Shown: positions 23,129 to 32,499 of the stretch, one piece after another
Layout of the letters: each line of letters opens with the position of its first letter
Position numbering within the stretch: the first letter of the stretch is position 1
Translations under genes and position numbers: made by a program
The notes under the pieces: model-generated
The model's input: the letters and a program-made list of their open reading frames with translations, nothing else
Told to the model about the DNA's origin: nothing
The model's database searches: none
DNA from: Pseudomonadota bacterium
GTDB taxonomy: Bacteria; Pseudomonadota; Alphaproteobacteria; Reyranellales; Reyranellaceae
Direction: 5' to 3'
Assembly (NCBI GenBank): GCA_018242505.1
Contig: JAFEBU010000067.1
Coordinates: 1 to 64,000 of the forward strand
Length of the DNA stretch: 64,000 bases

Positions 23129-26100
23129 GCGCGGTCTCCTTGCTCGGTGGCGAGGCGCCAGATGGCGAAGGGAAGTACGGCCGGGTCGAGCCGCAGCCGT
23201 TGATTCTTGCCGGTCCAGGTAAAGCGATGGCCGGTCATCAGATCCTCGGCTGCAAGCGAGCCACTGTCGGGTAGCTTCCATTCCCACAAGGGCAGCTCGA
23301 AATCGGTCTCCTGTACATGGTGCGGATCGAGGCAGACCGCGACCAGGATCATATCGTCTTGCCCCGGCCTCGTACGGCCATAGACCATCATCTGGTCATT
23401 GGAGGCGTAATAGAAACGAATGCCGCGATGGCTGTGCAAGGCGGGATTGGCACGGCGGATGCGGTTCAGCGTCGTGATCTCGGCCGCAATGTTGCCGGGC
23501 GCATTCCAGTCACGGATACGGATCTCGTACTTTTCTGAATCGAGGTATTCTTCGCGGCCGGGCAGCGGCGCGGATTCGCAAAGCTCGAAGCCCGAATACA
23601 TGCCCCACAGTCCCGAGGTCGTCGTGGCCAGGATGGCGCGGATCAGGAAACCCGCGCGGCCTGATGTCTGCAGGAAGGTAGGATTGATATCGGGCGTGTT
23701 GACGAAGAAATGCGGGCGGAAGAACTCGACCGGCGCAGTCGTCGAGAGCTCGGTCAGATATTCGATCAGCTCATGCTTGGTGTTGCGCCAGGTAAAGTAG
23801 GTGTAGGACTGCGAGAAACCGACCTTGGCCAGGCGATACATCATCTTCGGTCGCGTGAAGGCCTCGGCGAGGAAGATCGTGTCTGGATGGCGCCCCCGCA
23901 CATCGCCGATCATCCATTGCCAGAAGGGCAGCGGCTTGGTGTGCGGATTGTCGACGCGAAAGATCTTCACACCCTGCTCGATCCAGAACAACACGATGTC
24001 GCGCAGCGCCTCCCACAGCGCGGGCACCGCGCCCGGTGCATAGAAATCGACGTTGACGATATCCTCGTACTTCTTGGGAGGGTTCTCGGCGTATTTGATC
24101 GTTCCATCCGGCCGATGCCTGAACCAGTCAGGATGCTCCTTCAGCCAGGGATGGTCGGGTGAGCATTGGATTGCGAAGTCGATTGCGATCTCGAGCCCGT
24201 GATCGGCGGCCGCGGCAACCAGCCGGCGGAAATCCTCGAAACTTCCGAGGGCGGGATGGAGCGCATCGTGTCCGCCTTCCGGACTGCCGATCGCGTAGGG
24301 ACTGCCGAGGTCGCCGGGTGCGGCTTTGAGCGCATTGTTGCGGCCCTTGCGCGCCGTCGTGCCAATCGGATGGATCGGGGGAAAGTAAAGGACGTCGAAG
24401 CCCATGTCGCGAATGCGCGGCAAACGGTCGATCACGTCGGCAAAGGTGCCGTGGCGTTTGGGTTCGTTGGTCTGTGAGCGGGGGAAAAGCTCGTACCAGC
24501 TGCCAAAACCCGCGGCCGGCCGCTCGACATCAAGCAGCAGGGGCTCATGACGGGTGGCGAAAGGCGGACGGGCGCCGGCCTTCGTCAGTGCCTTTTCCTC
24601 GTCCAGCTCGACGGAGATGTCCTGGCCCGCTTCGCGCTTCAGCCGCATCGCGTGGCGCACAGTGGCAAGCTCGTCGAGCCAGGCTTCGACTGTGAACTGC
24701 CAGCGGCCGACACGCTGCGGCGTCATCGACGCCTGCCAGCGGTCGTTGACAAGCGGCGTCATGGGTGTGCGGTTCCAGCTCTTCTGGTCGGCCGCCTTCC
24801 ACAGGAGATCGGCGCCGAGGACATCGTGTCCGTCCATGAAGATGTCGGCCTCGACAATCACGGTCTCGCCGACGATGCGCTTGGCGGCGAACGGGCCGCC
24901 TTCGACGCGCGGCGTCACGTTCTCGACCACGATGCGCGGCGCCTGGGTGGCGTTGCGCAGCGCTTCCTTCCGTTTGGGCCGCGCTTCGATGATCGGCGGT
25001 TCGGGTGCAAGGGCGACCAGTCGTACTTCGCCGGGTTCCAGCACGGCATTGGCCATCGATGCCATGGCCAGTGCGACCGGAATGGAACGCGCACGACCGA
25101 GGTCGCTGTTGATGCAAAGCACTGTTTCGCCATTGCGCGGCTGCACCACGCAGACCGGACTGCCCGATCCTGTAAGGGGGCGCCAATCGCCCGCCACCTT
25201 GAGAGATGTCGCGGCCAGGCCTGCGTTGGCGGCGCTGATGTCTGCCGAGAGATCGCAGTCGGCTTCGTGCTCCATTTCGGTGAAGTCAGCGGGCTCACCG
25301 AACCTGGGATCCAGCGGTCGGCGCGCCATGAACTCGAAGCCCATTGGCACCAGAAGTCCGCCGCCGCTCATCGCCGCGATCTGCAGGCAGCGTCGAGCAA
25401 GCAATCGTCGCCGCTCGGTGTGGCGTTCGTGCAAACCGATCCGTTCCTCGAATGGCGCCTCGACGACACCGATCGGCGGTGCAATGCGTTGCAGGATGTT
25501 GTGCTCTTCGATGTACCAGCTTGCGCGGCCGTCCCACCATGGTGTCGAAGCGAAGACGGCGTCGAGTCCCGTTTCGGCGAAGCTCGCCGTGCGCTCCCAG
25601 GCAAGCCCCGGTGTCCAGGCCAGGAAGCGGCAGTCGGCGGCATCGCGTCGGGTCGCATCGATCATCCGGCGCAAGGTCGGCGCAGGAACACGATCGAGCC
25701 CCACGAGCCGGAAACCCGCGAGCCCCGCCCCGATCAATGGCATGAGGCGCTCGGCCCACCAGTCGGCGAAGGTCTCGGCCTCTTCGAAGCGCGCAGGCGC
25801 GGCACGGAATGGCGAGGCAGGCTGGCGTGGATCGATAAACAGGCCGATGCGTTCAGGGGCACCGAACAAATCAGGGAACAGAAGAGCGGTCTCGCCAGCC
25901 GTGGCAACGCGGTCGATCATAAGATCAGCCAGAAGGTGGAGCCCCGCATCGGTCGCCCGTTCCGCCATGGCCCGCACCGCCATCTCGGTTGTGCCGTCGA
26001 TGCCCAATGCAGGGTCGGGACGGTCGTGCTGGCTGGTCAGGAACACGTCGCCGTCAGGACCCGGCACAAAAGGTGGGGCGACACAAACGTGGTCGAACCC

Positions 26101-26286
26101 CATTCCGGCGATGCGCTTGAAATGACGATCCCAGCCCGACACCGGCCCGGCCAGGCGCGGATGGAGGTAATAGATCTTGAAGGGAGCAGTGCGGGTCGAG
26201 GGGGGAGAAGACGGACTCATTGCGCACGAGGACAGTGTATGGGCGGTGGGCTGCGGCGCCATACGGGTAGAACGCAGATTTTCCAT
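23125..26286 (-). CDS. glgE: Maltose-1-phosphate maltosyltransferase with extra N-terminal GH13-like domain
   Basis: Extends alpha-1,4-glucan with maltosyl units from maltose 1-phosphate. The C-terminal 600 residues are a normal GlgE: the N-domain start APRIVVENVTPRVEGG near 450, DFAIQCSPDHPW, GVKIFRVDNPHTKP with the nucleophile Asp near 780, TIFLAEAFTRPK with the acid Glu near 806 and FFVNTPDINPTFLQ. Ahead of it lies an unusual domain of about 400 residues that looks like a decayed GH13 barrel (YYLHPRLAGPVSGWDRHF, VAPPFVPGPDGDVF, GFRLVGLDRVP). Usual GlgE length is about 660-700; this is 1053. I chose the ATG at 26286 because GGAAGG lies about 12 bases upstream; ATGs at 26262 and 26220 lack such a site. 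First gene of the trehalose/glucan operon. Confidence 0.9.
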
Positions 26287-26806
26287 ATGGTTCCGCGCCT
26301 TCCTGCAATATGTGAACGCTTGACTGGCGCAGATTCTTTCACACTGCGACGACGATCGCTGATCGGCAAAGGAGGCTTTCGCCGCGTTGCCGGTCACCTT
26401 GGTCGAAGGATGACTCGGGGTGGCCGGATTTTGCAACAGCTGCCTTTGCTGACGCAGGGGTGCGGCTTGACAGGCTCGACCAGGCGACCATCCATTCTAC
26501 GATTTCGATGGACCCGAGCAGCTTTGGACCCGGGCAGCTTCAGCATGACGCTGCTCGTCATGGGGCGCTTCAGCTTTTCGGGCGGCGGCTACAGCCGCGT
26601 GACTATCCGGTTGCATAACGATCGAATCACAAGCATCCGCCATGGCGGTGAGACAAGCTCGACGGCTGCACCCGACGCCTATTGTCCCGGTGGTCAGCTG
26701 ATCCCGTGATCCCGTGCGCCGCGGCGATCGACGGCGGCGCCGGCACCTTTGTCCGACCCTGAAGGCGGGCCGATAGTACGGCTGGCGCTGACGATGTGCA
26801 TCGAAC
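26287..26806. other. Intergenic region upstream of the glgE operon
   Basis: These 520 bases separate selD from glgE (both minus strand) and should contain the promoter of the glucan operon. I could not pick a convincing -35/-10 pair. A plus-strand frame at 26545-26709 (54 residues, with VTIRLHNDRITSIRHGGET) faintly resembles the C-terminal part of small secreted hypothetical proteins; it has no visible ribosome site and may be a remnant or chance frame. Confidence 0.35.
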
Positions 26807-27856
26807 TCAAGCTGTGACGCAAACGACTGGCGCTCCGGCTTCGGCGCGACCGATGATGCGCGCACCCGGGCTGCCGGAGTCGTGAACCCGGCGCAGCACA
26901 TCCGGTGCCTGGTCTGCCGTACAGGCGATCAGCAGGCCGCCCGAGGTCTGCGGATCGACCAGCAGATGACGCTTCCAGTCTGGCAGTCCCGCGGGCAGCG
27001 AAATGTCACCGCCGTAGCTTGCCCAGTTGCGGTGGGAGGCGCCGGTGACATGGCCTTGTTGGGCAAGCGATGCCGCCTCGGCGAGAAGCGGGACGGCGTC
27101 GGCCTCGACAGTGAGGGCGAGCTTGGAACCGCGCGCCATTTCCAGCCCGTGACCCAGCACGCCGAAGCCCGTGACGTCTGTGATGGCGTGAACATCCTTG
27201 CTGCCCGCAAGCTCGGCGCCGACCCTGTTCAGCAATGTCGTGGTATCGATCATCTCCTGGTAGGCCTGCGGCGAAAGGGCGCCCTTCTTGATGGCCGCCG
27301 AATAGATGCCGACGCCGATCGGCTTGGTGAGGATCAGCGCATCGCCCGGCCGGGCCCCCGAATTGCGCCGCACCTGCTCGGGCCGGCAGGTGCCGATGAC
27401 CGCGAGCCCGTAGACCGGTTCGGGGCAGTCGATCGAATGGCCGCCTGCGACCGGGATGCCGGCTTTGGCGCAAACGGAGGCGCCGCCTTTCAGGATCTCT
27501 CGCACCATCTCTGTCGGGATCTTGCCCAACGGCATGCCGAGGATGGCGAGCGCCATGACCGGCTTGCCTCCCATGGCATAGACGTCGGAGATCGCGTTGG
27601 TGGCGGCGATGCGGCCGAAATCGAACGGATCGTCGACCATCGGCATGAAGAAATCGGTGGTGGCGATGATGCAGGTGTTGTCGTCGACCTGCCACACGGC
27701 AGCATCGTCGGAGGTTTCCGTGCCGACCAGAAGCTGCTTGTACATTGCCGCGGCTGGCTGATCGGCCAGCAGTTCCTGCAAGACCGACGGCGCAAGCTTG
27801 CAGCCGCAGCCGCCACCATGAGCAAGGCTCGTCAGCCGGACCTGGTGCGTATTCAT
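26807..27856 (-). CDS. selD: Selenide, water dikinase (selenophosphate synthase), Cys form
   Basis: Makes selenophosphate from selenide and ATP for selenocysteine or 2-selenouridine synthesis. The 349-residue protein has the N-terminal catalytic motif HGGGCGCK (about 13-20) with cysteines where some homologues use selenocysteine, and the invariant Lys. TTDFFMPMVDDPFDFGRIAA, AGIPVAGGHSID, LILTKPIGVGI and DVTGFGVLGHGLEMA follow. The start at 27856 is set by GGAG eight bases upstream; an earlier GTG at 27865 lies inside the hairpin described separately. No selA, selB, selU or tRNA-Sec is in the window, so the end product cannot be decided here. Confidence 0.95.
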   Translation of the reverse strand: MNTHQVRLTSLAHGGGCGCKLAPSVLQELLADQPAAAMYKQLLVGTETSDDAAVWQVDDNTCIIATTDFFMPMVDDPFDFGRIAATNAISDVYAMGGKPVMALAILGMPLGKIPTEMVREILKGGASVCAKAGIPVAGGHSIDCPEPVYGLAVIGTCRPEQVRRNSGARPGDALILTKPIGVGIYSAAIKKGALSPQAYQEMIDTTTLLNRVGAELAGSKDVHAITDVTGFGVLGHGLEMARGSKLALTVEADAVPLLAEAASLAQQGHVTGASHRNWASYGGDISLPAGLPDWKRHLLVDPQTSGGLLIACTADQAPDVLRRVHDSGSPGARIIGRAEAGAPVVCVTA

Positions 27857-27864
27857 GTCGATCA

Positions 27865-27882
27865 CTCCCGTTGACGCGGGAG
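27865..27882 (-). promoter_or_regulatory. Hairpin over the selD ribosome binding site
   Basis: On the minus strand CTCCCG-CGTCAA-CGGGAG forms a perfect 6-bp stem. Its 3' arm (CGGGAG) is the selD Shine-Dalgarno, 8 bases before the ATG. Folding would hide the ribosome site. The rest of the upstream gap, 27883-28190, shows no gene I can support. Confidence 0.45.
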
Positions 27883-28190
27883 AATAGCACCAGGTTCGCC
27901 GCGCCGTTAGCCTCCTTCAGGCCGGCAGTGCCGGCGGGGCTGGTCGACGCGGAAAGCGGCAACATGCCGGCCTGCTTCATTCCGAGCAGGATGAAGAGCG
28001 CAGCGGCTCGAAGTGCATGAATGCGGTTGCCGGCGCGCTTCGACGAGGGCCAGGTGTGGACCTGATCATCATAAGGTCGCGGCGAATGTTTCACGCTCTG
28101 GAAAGTGGCAGGTCGTGGTTGATCGGGAGCAGCGCTTTCTTTTTCGGCCACAATGGACCAGCCGCGCGTGCGCTGTCGTCGCCGAACACG

Positions 28191-28776
28191 TCACGATCTC
28201 CAGAAAGCTCGCATGTTCACCGGTCCTTTCTCGAACGGCGTGGACTCGCCGGGCGCGAGGGCCCAATCGAGCTCGGCCTTCCAGATCAGGAGCATCGGGG
28301 TCGGAAACAGGTCGATATTTCCGGTATGGCCACCATGGGTATGCGAGATCGTGACGAAGGCGATGTCGGCAGGTTTCACCTTCACCTCGTCGAGCTGTGC
28401 GGCGAGTTTCTTCGCGCGTGTCGCCGTGCCGATAGCGTTGGTCGCAGTCTTGTCGGCGACCGCATCGGGGTAGCCCGTATTCCACGGGAACCACTGCGCG
28501 TTGTGATAGAGGAGATAGAAGTTGTCGGAGAATTCGATCGACGTGCCGACGTTGACCCCGGGCGACCGGCGCGATTGGTCGGTCGCGGCGTTGTGCCCGC
28601 AATCCATGACCCCCACAATCCATGACCCTCACAATCCATGACATAGAGCCGGGCCGCCGTCCGCTGCGAGGAAAGAGATCCCTGTCACAATCGTCCATTC
28701 CGGAAACAGCCAGTGCACGCGCATGGGGTTCTTCCGCGGTAAGGGCTAGCGAGGCGGCGGCGAAGGTGGCTCTCAC
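28191..28776 (-). pseudogene. Decayed metallo-beta-lactamase / AHL-lactonase-like gene
   Basis: The minus-strand frame 28616-28191 encodes a recognisable middle part of secreted MBL-fold lactonase-like proteins: MDCGHNAATDQSRRSPGVNV, then FSDNFYLLYHNAQW, then SHTHGGHTGNIDLFPTPM. The metal motif HxHxDH reads HTHGGH, so a metal-binding Asp is gone. The frame stops right after this half, so the C-terminal metal ligands are missing. The N-terminal part (GTG at 28776, a signal-peptide-like ATFAAASLALT) is in another frame, and a 16-bp triplication at 28600-28642 breaks the join. The GTG overlaps the stop of the 126-residue gene upstream, suggesting an old two-gene operon. Confidence 0.75.
28600..28642. 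repeat. Three tandem copies of a 16-bp unit
   Basis: The 11-base core CAATCCATGAC occurs at 28600-28610, 28616-28626 and 28632-28642, exactly 16 bases apart, with near-identical spacers (cccca, cctca). Two extra units add 32 bases, which is not a multiple of three. On the minus strand each unit encodes the MDC(G) start of the lactonase motif, so the array looks like a replication-slippage event that shifted the frame. Confidence 0.85.
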
Positions 28777-29153
28777 TTCTGCGGGACGGGCTGATCGTCC
28801 AGCCAGCGACGCGCCTCATGGATCTCGCGGAAGATTGCGAGTGGACGGTTTACCGTTGCCGCGTCGGCGAAGATCCGGGCTTGGGCGTAGCTTTCGTCGG
28901 ATGCGGCGACAATCGCCACCGGCCCGATCTGGCCATGTTGCGCGTAGTACATCATCCGTGCCCCCAGAGCTTTGAGGTTCTCCTCGCTGAGGGCCATAGG
29001 CGTATGGGTGATCTCGAATATCTTGCGGTAGGACAAACCGCCCTCGGCGGTTACGCCGGCGAAGTATTGCTCGATGTCGGCAACCGTCACTTCATCTCGG
29101 GCGATGGCGACGACCAGCCGGTTGGAGTGGGAAACGGTCCAGTGAACCGGCAT
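28773..29153 (-). CDS. SpoIIAA/STAS-like small hypothetical protein
   Basis: The 126-residue soluble protein has an alternating beta-alpha pattern: MPVHWTVSHSNRLVVAIARD, VTVADIEQYFAGV, YRKIFEITH, ALSEENLKALGARMMYYAQ, PVAIVAASDESYAQARIFAD, PLAIFREIHEARRWL. This resembles STAS-like SpoIIAA-type hypothetical proteins common in alphaproteobacteria, whose role is unknown. No phosphorylatable Ser in a DSxG motif is visible, so an anti-anti-sigma function is not supported. Its stop overlaps the start of the decayed lactonase gene. Confidence 0.6.
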   Translation of the reverse strand: MPVHWTVSHSNRLVVAIARDEVTVADIEQYFAGVTAEGGLSYRKIFEITHTPMALSEENLKALGARMMYYAQHGQIGPVAIVAASDESYAQARIFADAATVNRPLAIFREIHEARRWLDDQPVPQK

Positions 29154-29174
29154 CCGTCCCGCGAACCGCGCGCT

Positions 29175-29402
29175 TCACGCTGCGGGGATGTGTGGGCGCG
29201 CAGTAGCAGCCTCGGCACGAAAGCGCTGCTGGCCGAGAGCCGTCAGACGGATGCGGCCGTCGCTTTCCTCGACGAGCGCCAGTCGTTTCAATCGTTCCAC
29301 CGAACTTGAGCGTAGATGCTGGGGCTTGGTGATTCCATTCGCCACGCGCTGCAGAGCCGTCTGTTCGTTGGGGCTGAGCGGGGCGAGCAAGCCGCGTTCC
29401 AT
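29175..29402 (-). CDS. Small winged-helix-like hypothetical protein
   Basis: A 75-residue protein with LSPNEQTALQRVANGITKP, then SSVERLKRLALVEESDGRIR and LTALGQQRFR. This is the helix-helix-wing pattern of small MarR/ArsR-like winged-helix proteins. Start placed at the second ATG (29402) because AGGAG lies 6 bases upstream; the ATG at 29408 directly abuts that site. Target unknown. It is followed on the same strand by the STAS-like gene 21 bases later. Confidence 0.55.
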   Translation of the reverse strand: MERGLLAPLSPNEQTALQRVANGITKPQHLRSSSVERLKRLALVEESDGRIRLTALGQQRFRAEAATARPHIPAA

Positions 29403-29503
29403 TGACATCTCCTGCTCATCGAGTAGGCATCAAAGCGCGTCGCGGCGGAGGTGGCAACAAAATCAATGTGAAGAGACTGTGGCGGCGGATAAATTGCCGT
29501 TGC

Positions 29504-29749
29504 GGGCATTACGGCCTGCTTACAGTGGGCGTACCGTCACCGAGGCGTTTCACAACATGTACTACGTGGAGCAGGCCTGCCGGCTGCGGATCGCGGCGAC
29601 CCAGGGCGGACAGAAGGTCGCGCTGCCGTCGGGCAACGTCGCCGCCTTCTCCCGCCGGGCTCAACCGCAGCCCCGCCACCAGGGGTCAACGCCCGTGGGC
29701 GGCGCTCCGTGGCAAGCTCGACCGTATCAGTCCGGAATACGCGACTTGG
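29504..29749 (+). pseudogene. Remnant of a class II aldolase/adducin-family gene (C-terminal part)
   Basis: Three frames together spell the end of a class II aldolase/adducin-domain protein: GHYGLLTVG (29504-29530), a shift, RTVTEAFHNMYYVEQACRLR (about 29530-29590), another shift, and the terminal WAALRGKLDRISPEYAT (29696-29749). Intact members read ...NHGLLTVGRTV.EAFHNIYYLE.AC... and end W.ALLRKLDRIDPSY. At least two frameshifts and a missing N-terminal two-thirds make this a relic. The surrounding stretch 29403-29773 has no intact gene. Confidence 0.7.
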
Positions 29750-29773
29750 TCTGGAGGCGTAGGCGGATTTGTT

Positions 29774-30253
29774 TCAGGCCTTGAATGCCTGGCGTGCCAG
29801 CAGTTTCCAGTTCGACCCCTGCTTTTGCCAGACCTGAAGGACCCCCAGCTTGGAGACGGTCCAGTTGCCGTCGCCGCCGCCGCTCTCGCTCATCCAGGCA
29901 TGGCGTACGATGGCATCGTTGCCCGAGATGGCGATGGTCTGCTTGGAAAGTTCGATCGACTTGTAGACCGTCTTCTTGCTCACGATCACGTCGACGAAGG
30001 CAGCCTTGTCCTGGACCAGGCCGCTCGAGTGGCCGTAGCTCAGCTGATCGGCAACCAGCGATTCAAGCTTTCCCTTGTCGGCTGCGAGCATCGCCTTGGT
30101 GAGCTCGATGACGGCGTCCGCGACGGCGGCAGCGGTCTCCTTGTTGGCCTTTTCCTTGTCCTTGTCCTGAGCCGCCGCGCCGGTCGTGGCCAATGCCGTG
30201 GCGGCAGAGGTCAGCAGCGCAGTCACGGCCAAGTGGCGGCGACGGATCGTCAT
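29774..30253 (-). CDS. Exported DUF4440 / SnoaL-like protein
   Basis: The 159-residue protein begins with a signal sequence, MTIRRRHLAVTALLTSAATA, whose twin arginines resemble a Tat signal, ending near AAAQ (about 29). The mature part AVIELTKAMLAADKGKLESL, DQLSYGHSSG, AIVRHAWM and LGVLQVWQKQGSNWKLLARQ has the cone-like NTF2/DUF4440 pattern (helix, strands, final W.LLARQ). The start at 30253 is set by GGAGG five bases upstream. Function unknown; these proteins often bind or isomerise small ligands. No operon partner is obvious. The 257 bases up to the next gene (30254-30510) show nothing I can name. Confidence 0.75.
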   Translation of the reverse strand: MTIRRRHLAVTALLTSAATALATTGAAAQDKDKEKANKETAAAVADAVIELTKAMLAADKGKLESLVADQLSYGHSSGLVQDKAAFVDVIVSKKTVYKSIELSKQTIAISGNDAIVRHAWMSESGGGDGNWTVSKLGVLQVWQKQGSNWKLLARQAFKA

Positions 30254-30510
30254 AAAGTCCTCCGGGAGTTCCCCGACGTCGAGCGATTGGCCTGACGTTA
30301 GCACAGGAGCCTCTTGACAGACGCCGTGAATGTTTGGGCCATCCATCCGTCGCTGCATGGCGTCGATGTGCCATGATCAGGGGCGGTTGTTTCTGGAGCG
30401 GCATATGAGCCGTCGATACGCGGCGCGCCCCTGCAACCGGAAATGGAGATGCCGCCGATGAGTTGGAGCGCAAGAGCCACAGATCCTGTCATTGCAGCAT
30501 CTTCTTGTTT

Positions 30511-30735
30511 TCAACGATTTGTGAGGATGTAGACGAGGTAGATTGGAGGAAGGGCCGCGTAGACGCCGATCAGTCCCCAGAACAGCAACGGTTGCCGGAT
30601 ACGGTCGATTGCGCCACGGCGGCCGAACTCCATCCGTCCGTAGCGCAGTGCGCGGACGATCAGCCAGCCGGACAGGGCTGCAAGCGCCGCCAGGGCGACG
30701 AATGTCTCGCCGGGGAGGCTGTCATCTGCGTTCAT
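30511..30735 (-). CDS. Small two-helix membrane protein, unknown function
   Basis: A 74-residue protein with two hydrophobic helices (ETFVALAALAALSGWLIVRA, about 10-29, and LLFWGLIGVYAALPPIYLVY, about 50-69) joined by a basic loop (RYGRMEFGRRGAIDRIRQP). The ATG lies 6 bases after the stop of the TauD-type gene on the same strand with no separate ribosome site, so translation is probably coupled. I do not recognise the family. Confidence 0.6.
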   Translation of the reverse strand: MNADDSLPGETFVALAALAALSGWLIVRALRYGRMEFGRRGAIDRIRQPLLFWGLIGVYAALPPIYLVYILTNR

Positions 30736-30741
30736 GATCGA

Positions 30742-31608
30742 TCAGGCGGCGATCGCTGCTTCGCTCACCGGATCGCCGGCAATGCGGCTGTGCCACATCA
30801 CGCGCGGCTGGGTCATGTCCCAGGGCGTGGCCTGATGCAGCAGGCAACGATTGTCCCACACCACCACATCGCCCGGCCGCCAGTCGTGGTGGTAGACGCG
30901 CGGTGGCTGACAGGCGAACGCGATGAGATCTTCGAGGAAACGTTCCGACTGGGCCTTGTCCATGCCGGGGATGTTGTGCGCGTGCCGGCCGATCAGCAGC
31001 GACTTGCGGCCGGTCTCCGGATGGACCTTCACCAGTGGGCGCAGCGGCACCGGACCGCTATGCAGGCCGTAACCGTTGTATTCGCCGTCGGACGCCTTGG
31101 TTTCGTGACCGAGCTTCGATTGGCTGTAATGCAGCGAGTGGTAGGCTGAAAGCCCTTCGACCGTGGTACGCGTTTCGCCGTCGAGCGCGTCATAGGCTGC
31201 ACGCATGTCGGCCCAGCCGGTGTGACCGCCAACCGTCGGCACGATCTCGGCGCTGAACACGGCGCCCTTGGCCTGCACGGGCATGTAGGTCGAATCGGCA
31301 TGCCAGCCCATATTGCCCTTCAATATCTTCATCATGTCATCGTTGTCTTTTTCGAGGCGCAAGGTGCCGTCGGCCTTCACGTTGCTGAGAGCCGCCATTT
31401 CGAATTCAAGTGGGCCAAAGCGCTTGGCGAAGGAGATCTGCTCGTCGCGCTTCAGGAACTGCCCGGGGAAGACCAGAAGCGCGTGGTCGAGCCATGCGGC
31501 ATGAAGTTCCCGCCAAGTCGCCTCGTCGAGTTCGGGAATGCGAACGCCCGTGACGATGGCGCCAAAGGTGGCGGCCTCGAGCGGCTGGATCGAGAAACCC
31601 TGAGGCAT
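30742..31608 (-). CDS. TauD/TfdA-family Fe(II)/2-oxoglutarate dioxygenase
   Basis: The 288-residue enzyme has the double-stranded beta-helix pattern of alpha-ketoglutarate dioxygenases. The first metal motif HAD is in MGWHADSTYMP (about 100-110). A distal LLHQATPWDM carries the third metal ligand His near 258, followed by the 2-oxoglutarate-binding Arg in PRVMWHSRI. LLIGRHAHNIPGM near 213 is typical of the TauD subgroup. GGAGGAG precedes the ATG at 31608. The substrate is unknown; members act on taurine, alkyl sulfates, phenoxyacetates and others, and no sulfonate transporter is adjacent. Confidence 0.85.
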   Translation of the reverse strand: MPQGFSIQPLEAATFGAIVTGVRIPELDEATWRELHAAWLDHALLVFPGQFLKRDEQISFAKRFGPLEFEMAALSNVKADGTLRLEKDNDDMMKILKGNMGWHADSTYMPVQAKGAVFSAEIVPTVGGHTGWADMRAAYDALDGETRTTVEGLSAYHSLHYSQSKLGHETKASDGEYNGYGLHSGPVPLRPLVKVHPETGRKSLLIGRHAHNIPGMDKAQSERFLEDLIAFACQPPRVYHHDWRPGDVVVWDNRCLLHQATPWDMTQPRVMWHSRIAGDPVSEAAIAA

Positions 31609-31691
31609 GTCCTGTTCTCCTCCTCCGCGTTTTCTGCCACGTCCTGTCGAGTATAGCAGGCGCCGCCGTGGGGAGGCCGCATTTGCGATCG

Positions 31692-32021
31692 CTATTTCGC
31701 TGGCCCAGGTGCCGTGGGGTCGTTCGGGTCGAGCGGCGCGGGATAGCGCGGCAATCCCTGGACACGCGGCGATACCGGAGCAGGGCGTGGTGCCTCGACC
31801 CGACCAGATGGAGGGAGGCCGCCGGGTGGGGGCGGTGGCGGGAGGACCGGGTGGGTCGTGCCGTTGGCATAGCCCGGAGCGGTGCCGCCGGGCGGCGCGC
31901 CGAGACCGCTGCCGATTCCAGTGCTGTTGCCGATTGGCCCGCCGGGCGTCACGCCTTGGGCCTTGGCATCGATAGCGCCGGCGATCAGCGCAACCGAAAC
32001 GGTGAACAAGGCCTTGATCAT
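31692..32021 (-). CDS. Exported proline/glycine-rich hypothetical protein
   Basis: A 109-residue protein with a signal peptide (MIKALFTVSVALIAGAIDAKA, cleavage near AKAQ) followed by a low-complexity Gly/Pro tail (GNSTGIGSGLGAPPGG, LPPPPPPGGLPPSG, PLDPNDPTAPGPAK). No domain is recognisable. The tail composition suggests an extended periplasmic segment. I place the start at 32021, where the signal peptide begins; the longer frame upstream overlaps the next gene. The ribosome site is weak. Confidence 0.5.
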   Translation of the reverse strand: MIKALFTVSVALIAGAIDAKAQGVTPGGPIGNSTGIGSGLGAPPGGTAPGYANGTTHPVLPPPPPPGGLPPSGRVEAPRPAPVSPRVQGLPRYPAPLDPNDPTAPGPAK

Positions 32022-32053
32022 GCCTACAGTGTCGGACAGGCCAAGGACGGGTG

Positions 32054-32302
32054 CTAGTCGCGGTCTGACGTGTCGCTGATCACGAAAGCGGCAATCATGC
32101 CCATGCTGCCAACGATGCCCAGCAGGAAGGCGATGACCGGCACGTTGCCGAGGAAAGCGAGGGCAAGGCAGACGAGCACCAGCACGATATGAAGCAAGGA
32201 GAACAGCATCAGCCGCTCGAAAGTGAGGAACGAGCGCCGATGGGCACGCATTTCCTCCGGCGAAACAGGGGAATCGACAGGAAAAGCGGTGGAATCGGTC
32301 AT
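32054..32302 (-). CDS. Small membrane protein, aa3 oxidase subunit IV-like
   Basis: An 82-residue protein: a short acidic N-terminus, EEMRAHRRSFLTFERLMLFS, then two adjacent transmembrane helices (LLHIVLVLVCLALAFLG and VIAFLLGIVGSMGMIAAFVI) and a short tail. The EM(R/K)AH...Y/F.F.RL pattern resembles the bacterial aa3-type cytochrome c oxidase subunit IV family (COX4_pro_2), but that family usually has one helix, so the assignment is tentative. It stands 32 bases upstream of the Pro-rich protein gene. Confidence 0.55.
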   Translation of the reverse strand: MTDSTAFPVDSPVSPEEMRAHRRSFLTFERLMLFSLLHIVLVLVCLALAFLGNVPVIAFLLGIVGSMGMIAAFVISDTSDRD

Positions 32303-32499
32303 GGCGCAGCTTCGCTACGGCAGTTGACGGGAACATCCAGTCAACGTTTGTCATGGGCAGCGGGTTTCCGGTTGCCCGTATCATCGATCGGGCCGGCGTC
32401 CGTGGCCGGGTCGACAGGGGCGTCAGGATGGGCAGGCGGTTGCGCCGCCCTGCCTGGGACAGGACGCGGCCTGTGGTTCGAGGGCGGCTTCCAGCCGCT

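Noticed and set aside
24547..26709. Long plus-strand open frames across glgE
   Set aside because: Antisense to the GlgE coding sequence, whose motifs are clear; translation is Arg/Ser-rich and unlike any family.
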